A DNA stretch of 64,000 nt from Beijerinckiaceae bacterium (lineage in GTDB: Bacteria; Pseudomonadota; Alphaproteobacteria; Rhizobiales; Beijerinckiaceae). The DNA is taken from contig JAUXWZ010000067.1 in assembly GCA_030684835.1 (NCBI GenBank), positions 1-64,000 of the forward strand, written 5' to 3'. The position numbers and the translations under genes were made by a program. This document shows, piece by piece, positions 40,937 through 49,107 of this stretch. Numbering within the stretch: position 1 is the first letter of the stretch; the number at the start of each line of letters is the position of its first letter. The notes below the pieces were generated by a model, which did no database searches, was not told the origin of the DNA, and saw only the letters and a program-made list of their open reading frames with translations.

Positions 40937-41722
40937 ATGACACCGCAGGAACGCGAGCTGCTTGAAGGACTGTTTGCGCGTATTCGCGCCGCCCCGGCGG
41001 GGGCGCGTGACACCGAGGCGGATTCATTCATCACCGAACAGGTTCGGCAGATCCCGCACGCCGCCTATCTCCTGTCGCAGACGGTCATCGTGCAGGAAGA
41101 AGCGCTCAAGGCGGCAGCCGCGAAGATCGACGAATTGAACGCCCGCGTGGCCGATCTCGAAGACACGCAGCAAGCGCAACCATCCAGTTTCCTTGGCGGC
41201 GTAGGAAAGTCGGCCTTTAGCGGCGCCGAGCCGACCATTGCGACCGGTCGCGGCAGCGTCCCATCCGTCGGAGGATGGCGTTCGCAGGACCAGCAGATGC
41301 CCGAGCCTTCGCGCGCCGGGGGCATCAGCATGCCGAATGTCGCTCCTGCCGGGAGCCGGTGGACTCAACAGGGGCGCCCCCTCGCCGCAGCCCAGCAACC
41401 GCAGGCAGGGGGCGGATCATTCCTGAAAGGCGCGCTTGGCGCGGCGGCAGGCGTGGCAGGCGGCATGCTGCTGGCAAATTCGCTCAGCGGCCTGCTCAAG
41501 GGTTCCGACAATCCGCTGGGAATCGCGGACGCCAAGGCCGGTCAAAAGACCGAGTCTTCGGGCGGCGCAACGACGCCAGCCTCCGAACAGGACCGCCAGC
41601 CGTGGGGCGGCGCAGATTCGCGGGAGGACACATCAAGCGCCGAGGACGATGGTTTTGACGGCTCTGCGTTTGACAACGACGATCATGACGACGGCGACGG
41701 GGGCTGGTCCGACGATTTGTGA
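40937..41722 (+). CDS. DUF2076 domain protein
   Basis: 261 residues. The N-terminus, MTPQERELLEGLFARIRAAPAGARDTEADSFITEQVRQIPHAAYLLSQTVIVQEEAL, is the diagnostic DUF2076 opening. A helical segment follows, then a Gly/Ala-rich hydrophobic stretch near residues 155-190 (GGGSFLKGALGAAAGVAGGMLLANSLSGLL). The last 30 residues are Asp-rich (DNDDHDDGDGG). The family is described as periplasmic/ligand-binding by annotation only. Function unknown. No signal peptide is visible. Confidence 0.85.
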   Translation: MTPQERELLEGLFARIRAAPAGARDTEADSFITEQVRQIPHAAYLLSQTVIVQEEALKAAAAKIDELNARVADLEDTQQAQPSSFLGGVGKSAFSGAEPTIATGRGSVPSVGGWRSQDQQMPEPSRAGGISMPNVAPAGSRWTQQGRPLAAAQQPQAGGGSFLKGALGAAAGVAGGMLLANSLSGLLKGSDNPLGIADAKAGQKTESSGGATTPASEQDRQPWGGADSREDTSSAEDDGFDGSAFDNDDHDDGDGGWSDDL

Positions 41723-41731
41723 ATAAGAAAA

Positions 41732-41759
41732 CGGCCGCTCGGATTTTCCGCAGCGGCCG
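41732..41759 (-). terminator. Intrinsic terminator of the L,D-transpeptidase gene
   Basis: An 8-bp stem (CGGCCGCT / AGCGGCCG, 12-base loop) between two convergent genes. On the minus strand it is followed by TTTTC, so it mainly serves the leftward gene. Confidence 0.6.
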
Positions 41760-41799
41760 GTTGCTTCATGTGGAGACGCGAGCCTAGGGCTCGGTTCGT

Positions 41800-42690
41800 C
41801 TAAATCACGACAACTCTCGTGCCGACGTTGACGCGCTTGTAAAGATCGACGACGTCATCGTTCATCATACGAATGCAGCCTGACGAGACGTTTTGGCCGA
41901 TGGTCCAGGGCTCGTTGGTGCCGTGAATTCGATACAGAGACGATCCGAGATAGAGCGCGCGGGCGCCGAGCGGGTTCGCAGGGCCTCCCTTCATGAAGGT
42001 AGGCAGGTCCGGGCGGCGCTTGAGCATTTCGGCTGGCGGTCGCCAATCGGGCCACTCGGCCTTGCGCGTAACGGCCTTCACGCCTGCCCATTCGAAGCCG
42101 GGGCGGCCGACGCCGATCCCGTAGCGCATGGCGCGACCGTTTCCAAGCACGAGGTAAAGGTAACGGCTGGGCGTATCGACGATGATCGAGCCTGCTGCAT
42201 GACGACCAGCATAATCGACCTCCTGCCGCTCGAAGCGGGGATTAACCCGGCGCGACGGCATTGCAGCCGTGGGCGCAATAGCGGCCTGACGCGCCGGGGC
42301 CGCGCGCGGCGCGTATTCCACAGCTGGCGCGGGGGCGCCGTAGTTTCCGCGAAACCGCTGATAGGACGAGTCAGCGGGGGGCGTGTTGGTGACAGCAGCA
42401 CGAGGCGTGGGATCGCGGCCCGTCACCAGCAATTCGATGAACCCGCCGCCGTAGCCGCCCGAGTTGGCGGTCGCATACTGCTGGGCCTGCGGGGTGGGCT
42501 GACGCGCCACGGGCGCTGCGTTGACTGCGGGATGGCCGAGGTGCGCGCGACTTGGCGCGACGTCCCGGGAAAGCTGCGGCCCAACGCCGGCGAAGACAAT
42601 ATATTCCTGATTGGCGTGGGCGAGGCCCGCCGCGAAAATTCCTGCGGCGAGCGCCGCTACCGATACGCAATTACGCAACACCATGGACAC
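41800..42690 (-). CDS. L,D-transpeptidase (YkuD family), secreted
   Basis: 296 residues. The signal peptide MVLRNCVSVAALAAGIFAAGLAHA is cut after AHA. A Pro/Ala-rich linker lies at about 40-140. The YkuD domain spans about 165-296: SIIVDTPSRYLYLVLGNGRAMRYGIGVGR, then YRIHGTNEPWTIGQNVSSGCIRMMNDDVVDLYKRV, with the catalytic H-x-n-S-x-G-C-[IV]-R motif and its cysteine in SSGCIRM. It crosslinks peptidoglycan (3-3 bonds) or attaches proteins to it. The start may be the GTG at 42690 or the ATG two codons later. Confidence 0.92.
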   Translation of the reverse strand: MSMVLRNCVSVAALAAGIFAAGLAHANQEYIVFAGVGPQLSRDVAPSRAHLGHPAVNAAPVARQPTPQAQQYATANSGGYGGGFIELLVTGRDPTPRAAVTNTPPADSSYQRFRGNYGAPAPAVEYAPRAAPARQAAIAPTAAMPSRRVNPRFERQEVDYAGRHAAGSIIVDTPSRYLYLVLGNGRAMRYGIGVGRPGFEWAGVKAVTRKAEWPDWRPPAEMLKRRPDLPTFMKGGPANPLGARALYLGSSLYRIHGTNEPWTIGQNVSSGCIRMMNDDVVDLYKRVNVGTRVVVI

Positions 42691-42856
42691 AGGCTCCTGT
42701 GGCCGCCAAGCGCCGGCGGCGCTTAGGACGAACGTGAGTCCGCTAATGATAGCGCATCGCAGCGTCAGGATGAGGGCGGAGCAAAACCTTGGTTAGCAGC
42801 TAATTATTTTCTAGTTTTAGCCGGTTAACCTAAAGCTTCTTAAGGTTGACAGAGCA

Positions 42857-44287
42857 TTACGCCCTGCGCGCAGCGACCTGTCGAATGGCCTGCAACAAGA
42901 TCGGGCGCAGGCCCGCGATGTTGAACATCATAATGAAAGCAACCATGATCACGCCGCCTGTTAAGACTTGCGTAGCCAGCGTGCCCACGCCCGGCGTCCA
43001 ATCGCGCATCGGCAACAGCGCCAGCGTCATAACGGCGACGCCGACCGCCGCATAAAACAGATGTAGCAAGGCGGGACGCTTGGCGCCGGCAACAAACGAC
43101 AGACCGACAAGGCAGAAGAACGCCGCCGCGTAGGCGACGGACTGCGCAATGGGGATCGTGCTGGGCTGCGAGGAACTGGCCATTAAAAACAACAGAAGCG
43201 CATTCACCGCAAAGCCGACAAATGCAGCGGCGACGATGACTCTCGTATTTTTCTGTATTTGAAACACCGCATTGATCGCGTATGTCGCCATGCCCTGACA
43301 ATACAGGCCCGGGAGCAGCAGTTCGAGATAAGCGGCGAAGTGTCCACGGAAACTGGGCGGCGCCAGCAGTGCTTCGATACTCGGCAAGATAAGCCAAAAA
43401 CCGACAGCGGCCGGCGTGAGGATAGTGAAAACAACGGTCAGATTGCGCGCAACCTGCTCCTGCGCGGCGTGCCGACCATGGTGCTCATCGGCCTTGACCG
43501 CGAGTTGAAAAAGCAACGCGTCCAGCGCGGTGCCGACTGCGCCAATGAGCCGCCCGCCAAGATCGCTGGCCAGCGAGAAATATCCCGTCTCGGCGAACCC
43601 GTACCAGCGCATCATCAGGTAGCGGTTGATCAGCGAGATGCCGGCGTAAAGCACATTGGCGACGACGATGGGCATCGCGTAATGCGCGCAATCCAGCGCG
43701 ATGCTGCGCTTGCCGCCGCGAAACCGATTTATCTCAAGACGCCAGGCTCGCGAGGCGAACACGACTGATCCCGCCATTGAAACGCACGCGCCCACCAGCG
43801 CCGCAAAGGCGGAGCCCGTGAGGAACGCGGCGCCGACCGTCAGCGTGATCGCCATCACGTTCTTGATGAGCATGAGCCGCGCATAGGCGCGGTCGAGAAA
43901 CTGGGCGCGCAACAGGGCGGAGCGGTAGTCGAAAAGCCCGTTGGCGATGGACGCCGCGATTGCGACGCCAAACAGCGCGCGAGAGGGCGGCAGATCAATG
44001 CCCGACAACAGCACGGCCGCCGCAAGAACGGACAGGCAGACTGACATAATCACGAGGCTGAAATCGAGCGTCGGCGCCAATTCCGGCCGGTTTGCATGCG
44101 CCGCGCCGGAGAAAAAGCGCAGCGCGGACAATCGGATCCAGTCCAGCACGAGACTTTGCGTCATCGCGCCTATGGCGAGCGCAAGCGCGAAGCGGCCGAA
44201 CTCGGCTGGCCCCAGGAAATAAGCGACCAGAAGCCCGAGAAAGAAATTAAAAATCGTATTCAACAGAAACGCGGCAAGCACCGTCAT
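42857..44287 (-). CDS. Polysaccharide flippase (Wzx-like, oligosaccharide flippase family)
   Basis: 476 residues with about 12-14 transmembrane helices throughout, starting TVLAAFLLNTIFNFFLGLLVAYFLGPAEFGRFALALA. The N-terminal GPAEFGRFALALAIG matches polysaccharide transporters of the MATE/MOP superfamily that move lipid-linked oligosaccharides across the inner membrane. No glycosyltransferase or polymerase gene lies next to it, so it may serve a distant exopolysaccharide or O-antigen locus. It is monocistronic here. Confidence 0.85.
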   Translation of the reverse strand: MTVLAAFLLNTIFNFFLGLLVAYFLGPAEFGRFALALAIGAMTQSLVLDWIRLSALRFFSGAAHANRPELAPTLDFSLVIMSVCLSVLAAAVLLSGIDLPPSRALFGVAIAASIANGLFDYRSALLRAQFLDRAYARLMLIKNVMAITLTVGAAFLTGSAFAALVGACVSMAGSVVFASRAWRLEINRFRGGKRSIALDCAHYAMPIVVANVLYAGISLINRYLMMRWYGFAETGYFSLASDLGGRLIGAVGTALDALLFQLAVKADEHHGRHAAQEQVARNLTVVFTILTPAAVGFWLILPSIEALLAPPSFRGHFAAYLELLLPGLYCQGMATYAINAVFQIQKNTRVIVAAAFVGFAVNALLLFLMASSSQPSTIPIAQSVAYAAAFFCLVGLSFVAGAKRPALLHLFYAAVGVAVMTLALLPMRDWTPGVGTLATQVLTGGVIMVAFIMMFNIAGLRPILLQAIRQVAARRA

Positions 44288-44495
44288 GGGCGACCTCCGG
44301 GCCGCCCTTCGCTTCTACTGGTCTTGGGTCGACTCACCGGTGTCCGCCTTGCTTCACGCTGTCGACTCGATCAAGCGTCACTCTCTTAAAGTCAAGCCAT
44401 GGCTGACTTGCGCGATGTACAATGGCAGCTAATGTCCAATGCAACCTTGCCGAAGGGTGTTAACGAAGCCTTTGGCCAAACGATGGGGAGCGGGA

Positions 44496-45266
44496 ATGAG
44501 CGAGCCGGTGGACCAAGTCCTTGATGTGCAGGGCGTGCAGATCAGAGTTCAGCAGGCCGGGTCCGGCGCGCCTCTCCTCTTTCTGCATGGCGCGGGCGGG
44601 CGAAACTGGACCGCCCTGCACCGTCGGCTTTCCAATAACTTTCGCGTGATCGCTCCAGAGCATCCCGGGTTCGGCCGATCCCCCATTCCCGAATGGATGA
44701 ACAGCGTTGGCGACCTCGCATTCTTCTATCTCGACCTCATGGAGGCGATGGATCTGCAAGGCGTCCACCTTGCGGGCCATTCTCTGGGAGGGTGGACCGC
44801 GGGCGAGATCGCCATCCGCAACACGTCGCGCCTCGCCTCGTTGACGCTTATGGCGCCTGCCGGCGTGGCCGTTCCCGAGGCGCCATTCGGCGACATTTTC
44901 CTGTGGTCGACGGAACAAGCGACGCGCGCCCAGTTTTTCGATCAGGCGCTGGCTGAAAAGCGCCTTGCCGCGCCTGCCGACCTTGATCTTGTTCTCCACA
45001 ATAAAACCGCCGTCGCCCGTCTGGCGTGGAGCCCGCGTCTTTCCAACCCGCAATTGCCCTACTGGCTACACCGGATCGACAAACCAACGCTGTTCGTGTG
45101 GGGCCGCGAAGATCGCATTGTTCCCTATGCGTGCGCGCAGCCCTGGCGAGCGCGCGTGCCGCAGAACCAGCTTGTCACCCTTGATGAATGTGGACACGCC
45201 ATCCACAACGAAAAGCCGGACGAAGCGGCTGATGCAATCATCTCGTTTCTGAAGACAGCGCCATGA
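44496..45266 (+). CDS. Alpha/beta hydrolase
   Basis: 256 residues from the ATG after GGGGAG; the track begins 19 codons earlier. The fold is canonical: FLHGAGG (oxyanion hole) near residue 30, nucleophile elbow HLAGHSLGGW near 95, acid in FVWGREDRIVP near 205, and the catalytic histidine in DECGHAIHNEKPDEA. It resembles C-C hydrolases/haloalkane dehalogenase relatives. The substrate is unknown. It overlaps the downstream flavin monooxygenase gene (ATGA), and the two likely act in one catabolic step series. Confidence 0.88.
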   Translation: MSEPVDQVLDVQGVQIRVQQAGSGAPLLFLHGAGGRNWTALHRRLSNNFRVIAPEHPGFGRSPIPEWMNSVGDLAFFYLDLMEAMDLQGVHLAGHSLGGWTAGEIAIRNTSRLASLTLMAPAGVAVPEAPFGDIFLWSTEQATRAQFFDQALAEKRLAAPADLDLVLHNKTAVARLAWSPRLSNPQLPYWLHRIDKPTLFVWGREDRIVPYACAQPWRARVPQNQLVTLDECGHAIHNEKPDEAADAIISFLKTAP

Positions 45267-46414
45267 AGCTCTTCTTCTTCCACCTGATGCCTTACGCCGA
45301 TCTGGATCTGTCCTACGCGCAGAAACATGACACCGCGTGGGTGACGCTGCCCAATTCATATTTCGACCCTGCGCATGGCAAGCCAAGTTATGATCGCTAC
45401 ATCCGCGAGTTGGAACTTGCCGACGAACTAGGATTCGACGGCATTTGCGTAAACGAACATCATCAGACCGCCTATGGTTTGATGCCTGCGCCGAACCTGA
45501 TTGCCGCCGCGCTGGCGCGCACAACCAAGCGTGCGAAAATCGCCGTGCTGGGACGCGCGCTGCCGCTCGTCAACAATCCGGTGAACATTGCGGAAGAATT
45601 CGCGATGCTGGATCAGATGTCCGGCGGGCGCCTGATCGCGGGCTTTGTGCGCGGCATAGGCTCGGAATATTTCGCATCAGCCGTTAACCCGACATATTCG
45701 CACGAACGCTTCTACGAAGCGCACGATCTCATCTTGCAAGCGTGGACGCGCGAGGGACCGTTTCGATTTCAAGGTAAGCATTATCAGTTCGACTACGTGA
45801 ATTTGTGGCCTCGTCCGCTGCAATCGCCGCATCCGCCGGTGTGGATTCCCTCGCAGGGAAGTCGCGAGACCATCGAATGGTGCGCAGCAGCTGCGCGCAA
45901 ATACACGTATCTGCAAACCTTCTCGCCCATTGCGCTCGCACAGAAGAATTTCGATTTGTATCGCGAGATCGCCGCGAACGACGGCTATGAAGCCAGCCCT
46001 CAACAATTGGGCTGGGCTGTGCCCACTTATGTCGCGGAAACGGACGACATCGCGCGGCGTGAATTGAAGCCGCATGTGGAAGCTTTCTTCAATCGCTTCC
46101 TGCGCTTTCCTCTCGAGATGCGATTGCCGCCGGGCTATTCATCCGTTGCTTCAACGAAACATCTCATCGAGACGAAATTTGCCGTGCGCTCATCGGATCA
46201 GACGATCGATTCGCTCATTGAGCTGGGCATGGTGGTGTGCGGCTCGGCCGCCACCGTTCGCGATACATTTCTGCACCGTCAGAAAACAATGGGATTCGGC
46301 AATCTCATCGCCATGATGCAGATCGCGACGCAGCCTGCCGAGCAAACCGAGAAAAGTCTGCGGCTTTTCGCAGCAGACGTCGCACCGCATCTGAGACGCG
46401 CGGGCGTGGATTGA
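45263..46414 (+). CDS. LLM-class flavin-dependent monooxygenase
   Basis: 383 residues of the bacterial-luciferase-like TIM barrel: MKLFFFHLMPYADLDL at the start, then FDGICVNEHHQTAYGLMPAPNLIAAALARTT, and NIAEEFAMLDQMSGGRLIAGFVRGIGSEYF, the family's diagnostic segment. It uses FMNH2 supplied by a separate reductase, which is not in the window. The overlapping hydrolase suggests oxygenation followed by hydrolysis of a ketone, sulfonate or similar compound. Confidence 0.9.
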   Translation: MKLFFFHLMPYADLDLSYAQKHDTAWVTLPNSYFDPAHGKPSYDRYIRELELADELGFDGICVNEHHQTAYGLMPAPNLIAAALARTTKRAKIAVLGRALPLVNNPVNIAEEFAMLDQMSGGRLIAGFVRGIGSEYFASAVNPTYSHERFYEAHDLILQAWTREGPFRFQGKHYQFDYVNLWPRPLQSPHPPVWIPSQGSRETIEWCAAAARKYTYLQTFSPIALAQKNFDLYREIAANDGYEASPQQLGWAVPTYVAETDDIARRELKPHVEAFFNRFLRFPLEMRLPPGYSSVASTKHLIETKFAVRSSDQTIDSLIELGMVVCGSAATVRDTFLHRQKTMGFGNLIAMMQIATQPAEQTEKSLRLFAADVAPHLRRAGVD

Positions 46415-46507
46415 TTGCACGCGCCGCGGAATTGTCGCATTGCGCGTGCATCCCGGCGGCATGAACGACTTATCGAGTGAGATTCTCGCCAGAAAAGCGC
46501 GAACGCC

Positions 46508-46900
46508 GTGAAGGGGCGCGCAATTCCTGTTCTGCCGTCGCGCGACACACGGCGCACGCTGGCGTTTTATCAACGCCTCGGGTTTTCAAGCGCGGGCGCG
46601 GACGAATGGCCGGACGATTATCTCGTTCTGCGCGCGGGTGAAATCGAGCTGCATTTTTTTCGGTGGGATGATCTCGACCCGCACGCGTCAGCCGCACTGT
46701 GCCATTTGCGCGTGCCCGACACTGATGCGCTACATCGACTTTGGGCTCCGCTGCATTTGCCAAGCGAAGGCGTGCCGCGCATGTCGCGCGTGAATGGCAC
46801 GCCCTGGGGCATGCGTCAGTTCGCGCTGGTCGATCCCGACGGCAATTGCCTGAGCTGCTGCCACATGGCGCACGAACTCACATCCGCAGAACCGGCTTGA
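46508..46900 (+). CDS. VOC-family protein (bleomycin-resistance-like)
   Basis: 130 residues: AIPVLPSRDTRRTLAFYQRLGFSSAGADEWPDDYLVLRAGEIELHFF is the first glyoxalase/bleomycin-binding module, and WGMRQFALVDPDGNCLSCC the second. These small dimeric proteins bind drugs or act as metal-dependent lyases. Its 3' end overlaps the convergent alcohol dehydrogenase gene by 23 bases. It may confer resistance by sequestration, but this is family-level inference. Confidence 0.85.
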   Translation: MKGRAIPVLPSRDTRRTLAFYQRLGFSSAGADEWPDDYLVLRAGEIELHFFRWDDLDPHASAALCHLRVPDTDALHRLWAPLHLPSEGVPRMSRVNGTPWGMRQFALVDPDGNCLSCCHMAHELTSAEPA

Positions 46901-47975
46901 CGGTGAGGCCCGTTTCACTGTCGTGGAAAGCTTTTTCAAGCTCGGTGAAGGCATAGAATTTTACCAGCCTGTCGAACGGAAATCGGCCATCCATAAACCA
47001 GTCGACGAGCTGGGGAATGAACACATCCGGGTTGCTGTTGCCTTCGATGATGCCGCGCACCTTTCGCCCGAGCAGAAGATGGCGCGGCGAGATCGACAAT
47101 TCCGATCCATCCCACGGGCTGGTGACGAAGCCACATTCCCCGCGCGGCGCAAGAGCGTCGATGGCGGCGCGCATCACGGTGAGAACGCCGGTCGTATCGA
47201 TGGCGTAATCAACGCCGATGGGTACGATGGCCTTGATCTGCGCGGGCAGCGGCTCTGCGCCGCCGAGAATAATGTCATGGGCGCCAAGCTCGCGCGCAAG
47301 ATCGAGTCGGCCTTTATGGCGATCAATCGCGATGATGCGGCCAGCGCCAGCCAGCCGCGCGGCCATGACGGCGGAAAGACCCAGTGCGCCGACGCCAAAG
47401 ATCGCCAGCGTCCGGCCCGGCTTCACGCGCAGATCGTTGAGCACGGCGCCCGCGCCCGTCTGCACGCCGCAGCCAAGCGGCCCAAGCAATTCCAGCGGCG
47501 CGTCCTTGCGCACCTTCACAACGTTCCGCTCACGCCCGATGGCGTGGGTCGCAAAGGATGATTGCTGGAAGAAATCGCCAAACACCGGCGAGCCGTCCGC
47601 GGCGCGCAAATATGAGGAACCGTCCGGCCGCTTGCAGCCAAAACTCAGCGGCAGCGCGTGGTGGCAGTACGCGGGCTCGGCTTCCTCGCAAGAGCGACAG
47701 CGCCCGCAAGAGCCAAACGTCATCACGACATGATCGCCGGGCGCGACCTTCGTTACGCCCTGCCCCACCGCCTCCACTACGCCTGCGCCTTCGTGGCCCA
47801 GCACGACGGGACGGGGCGACATGGATTCCGGCCCGGCGGCCTTCGCGTCCGTATGACACACGCCGGTGGCCACCATGCGCACGAGCACTTCACCGGGGCT
47901 CGGGCCCGTCAGATCGAGGGTCTCGAACGATGGCTTCAGCGTCGCGTCGCGGAAAACGGCGGCTGTGATTTGCAT
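46878..47975 (-). CDS. Zinc-dependent alcohol dehydrogenase (aryl-alcohol type MDR)
   Basis: 365 residues. The catalytic zinc site has Cys in TGVCHTDAKAAG and His-Glu in VLGHEGAGVVEAVG. The structural zinc loop is CGRCRSCEEAEPAYC near residue 92. The NAD-binding fold shows IFGVGALGLSAVMAARLAGAGRIIAIDRHKGRL, with Asp after the last strand favouring NAD. The pattern is close to aryl/benzyl alcohol dehydrogenases such as XylB. It is monocistronic and divergent from the Bug-type transport gene. Confidence 0.92.
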   Translation of the reverse strand: MQITAAVFRDATLKPSFETLDLTGPSPGEVLVRMVATGVCHTDAKAAGPESMSPRPVVLGHEGAGVVEAVGQGVTKVAPGDHVVMTFGSCGRCRSCEEAEPAYCHHALPLSFGCKRPDGSSYLRAADGSPVFGDFFQQSSFATHAIGRERNVVKVRKDAPLELLGPLGCGVQTGAGAVLNDLRVKPGRTLAIFGVGALGLSAVMAARLAGAGRIIAIDRHKGRLDLARELGAHDIILGGAEPLPAQIKAIVPIGVDYAIDTTGVLTVMRAAIDALAPRGECGFVTSPWDGSELSISPRHLLLGRKVRGIIEGNSNPDVFIPQLVDWFMDGRFPFDRLVKFYAFTELEKAFHDSETGLTVKPVLRM

Positions 47976-48067
47976 ACTTCCCCCCTGACCAATGTTGACG
48001 CAAGATGGGACGCGCTTAAGCCCCGGTCAAATGGAGGGTGCGCGCAGAGGAAACAGAGGGGGTCTCC

Positions 48068-49072
48068 ATGAAACTGCTCGCCGTCGGCCTTGCCGGCTTC
48101 ATTGCACTTGCCGGCCCCGTTGCGTTTGGCGGCTTGTCTGTTCTTGGCGGCGCCGCGTGGGCGCAGACGCCCAATTGGCCAACGCAGCCCATTCGAATTG
48201 TTGTGCCATCCGCCGCTGGCGGCACGACAGATTTTCTGGCGCGCGTCTCAGGCGAGTTTCTCAGCTCGCGGCTGGGCCAGCCTGTCATCGTTGAAAACAA
48301 CACGGGCGCGGGAGGCAATGTCGGCACGTCGATGGTGGCGCGCGCAACGCCGGATGGCCATACGTTCGGCTTCATCACGACGAACAACCTCGCCATCAAT
48401 CAATTTCTGTTCAAGACGCTGCCTTACGATCCGCTGAAGGATCTGACGCCGGTAGCCATCGTCGCGGAAGCGCCACAGATCCTGGTTGTGGCGAAAAAAG
48501 TCCCGGCGCAAAACCTGAAAGAGTTCATCGCTCTGCTCAAGGCGAAGCCCAACAGCCTCAACTACGCGTCCGCAGGTGTCGGCACGACGCCGCATCTGGC
48601 GGCTGTGCAATTCATGCGTCTTGCCGACGTTCAGATGACGCATGTGCCTTATCGCGGCGCGGCGCCGGCCGTAACCGATCTGGCGAGTGGCCAGGTTGAA
48701 GTATTGTCCGTCGGCGCGGCGCCCGTCGCGGGCGTGATGGCGTCTGGCGATGTGCGCGCGCTGGCCGCCGCCACCAAAGCGCGCATGCCTAATCTGCCTA
48801 ATCTGCCGACCGCCGCGGAAGCCGGGTTGCCGGGTTTTGAGTCGACCACATGGTTCGGACTCGTCGCGCCGGCCAAAACGCCCGCCCACATCGTCGCGCG
48901 CGTGAATGGGTTGATGCGCGAATGGGTCACAGACCCCAAGGTGCAGGAGCGCTACAACCGGGCCTACCTCCTGCCCATGAGCATGAGCCCGGACGAACTC
49001 ACCAAGTTTGTCGCCGACGAAGCGATCAAGTGGGAGAGGATCGTCGCTGCTTCCGGCGTCAAGATGGATTGA
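48068..49072 (+). CDS. Tripartite tricarboxylate transporter substrate-binding protein (Bug family)
   Basis: 334 residues from the ATG after AGAGGGGG. The signal peptide MKLLAVGLAGFIALAGPVAF...GGAAWAQ precedes WPTQPIRIVVPSAAGGTTDFLARVSGEFLSSRLGQPVIVENNTGAGGNVG, the Bug hallmark. The second lobe has ALLKAKPNSLNYASAGVGTTPHLAAVQFMRLADVQMTHVPYRGAAPAVTDLASGQVE. It binds a carboxylate or aromatic acid in the periplasm. No TctA/TctB membrane genes are here, as is common for orphan Bug proteins. Confidence 0.92.
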   Translation: MKLLAVGLAGFIALAGPVAFGGLSVLGGAAWAQTPNWPTQPIRIVVPSAAGGTTDFLARVSGEFLSSRLGQPVIVENNTGAGGNVGTSMVARATPDGHTFGFITTNNLAINQFLFKTLPYDPLKDLTPVAIVAEAPQILVVAKKVPAQNLKEFIALLKAKPNSLNYASAGVGTTPHLAAVQFMRLADVQMTHVPYRGAAPAVTDLASGQVEVLSVGAAPVAGVMASGDVRALAAATKARMPNLPNLPTAAEAGLPGFESTTWFGLVAPAKTPAHIVARVNGLMREWVTDPKVQERYNRAYLLPMSMSPDELTKFVADEAIKWERIVAASGVKMD

Positions 49073-49107
49073 ACGGCTTCGCTTGCCTCGAAGCGCGCGC
49101 GGCCTAA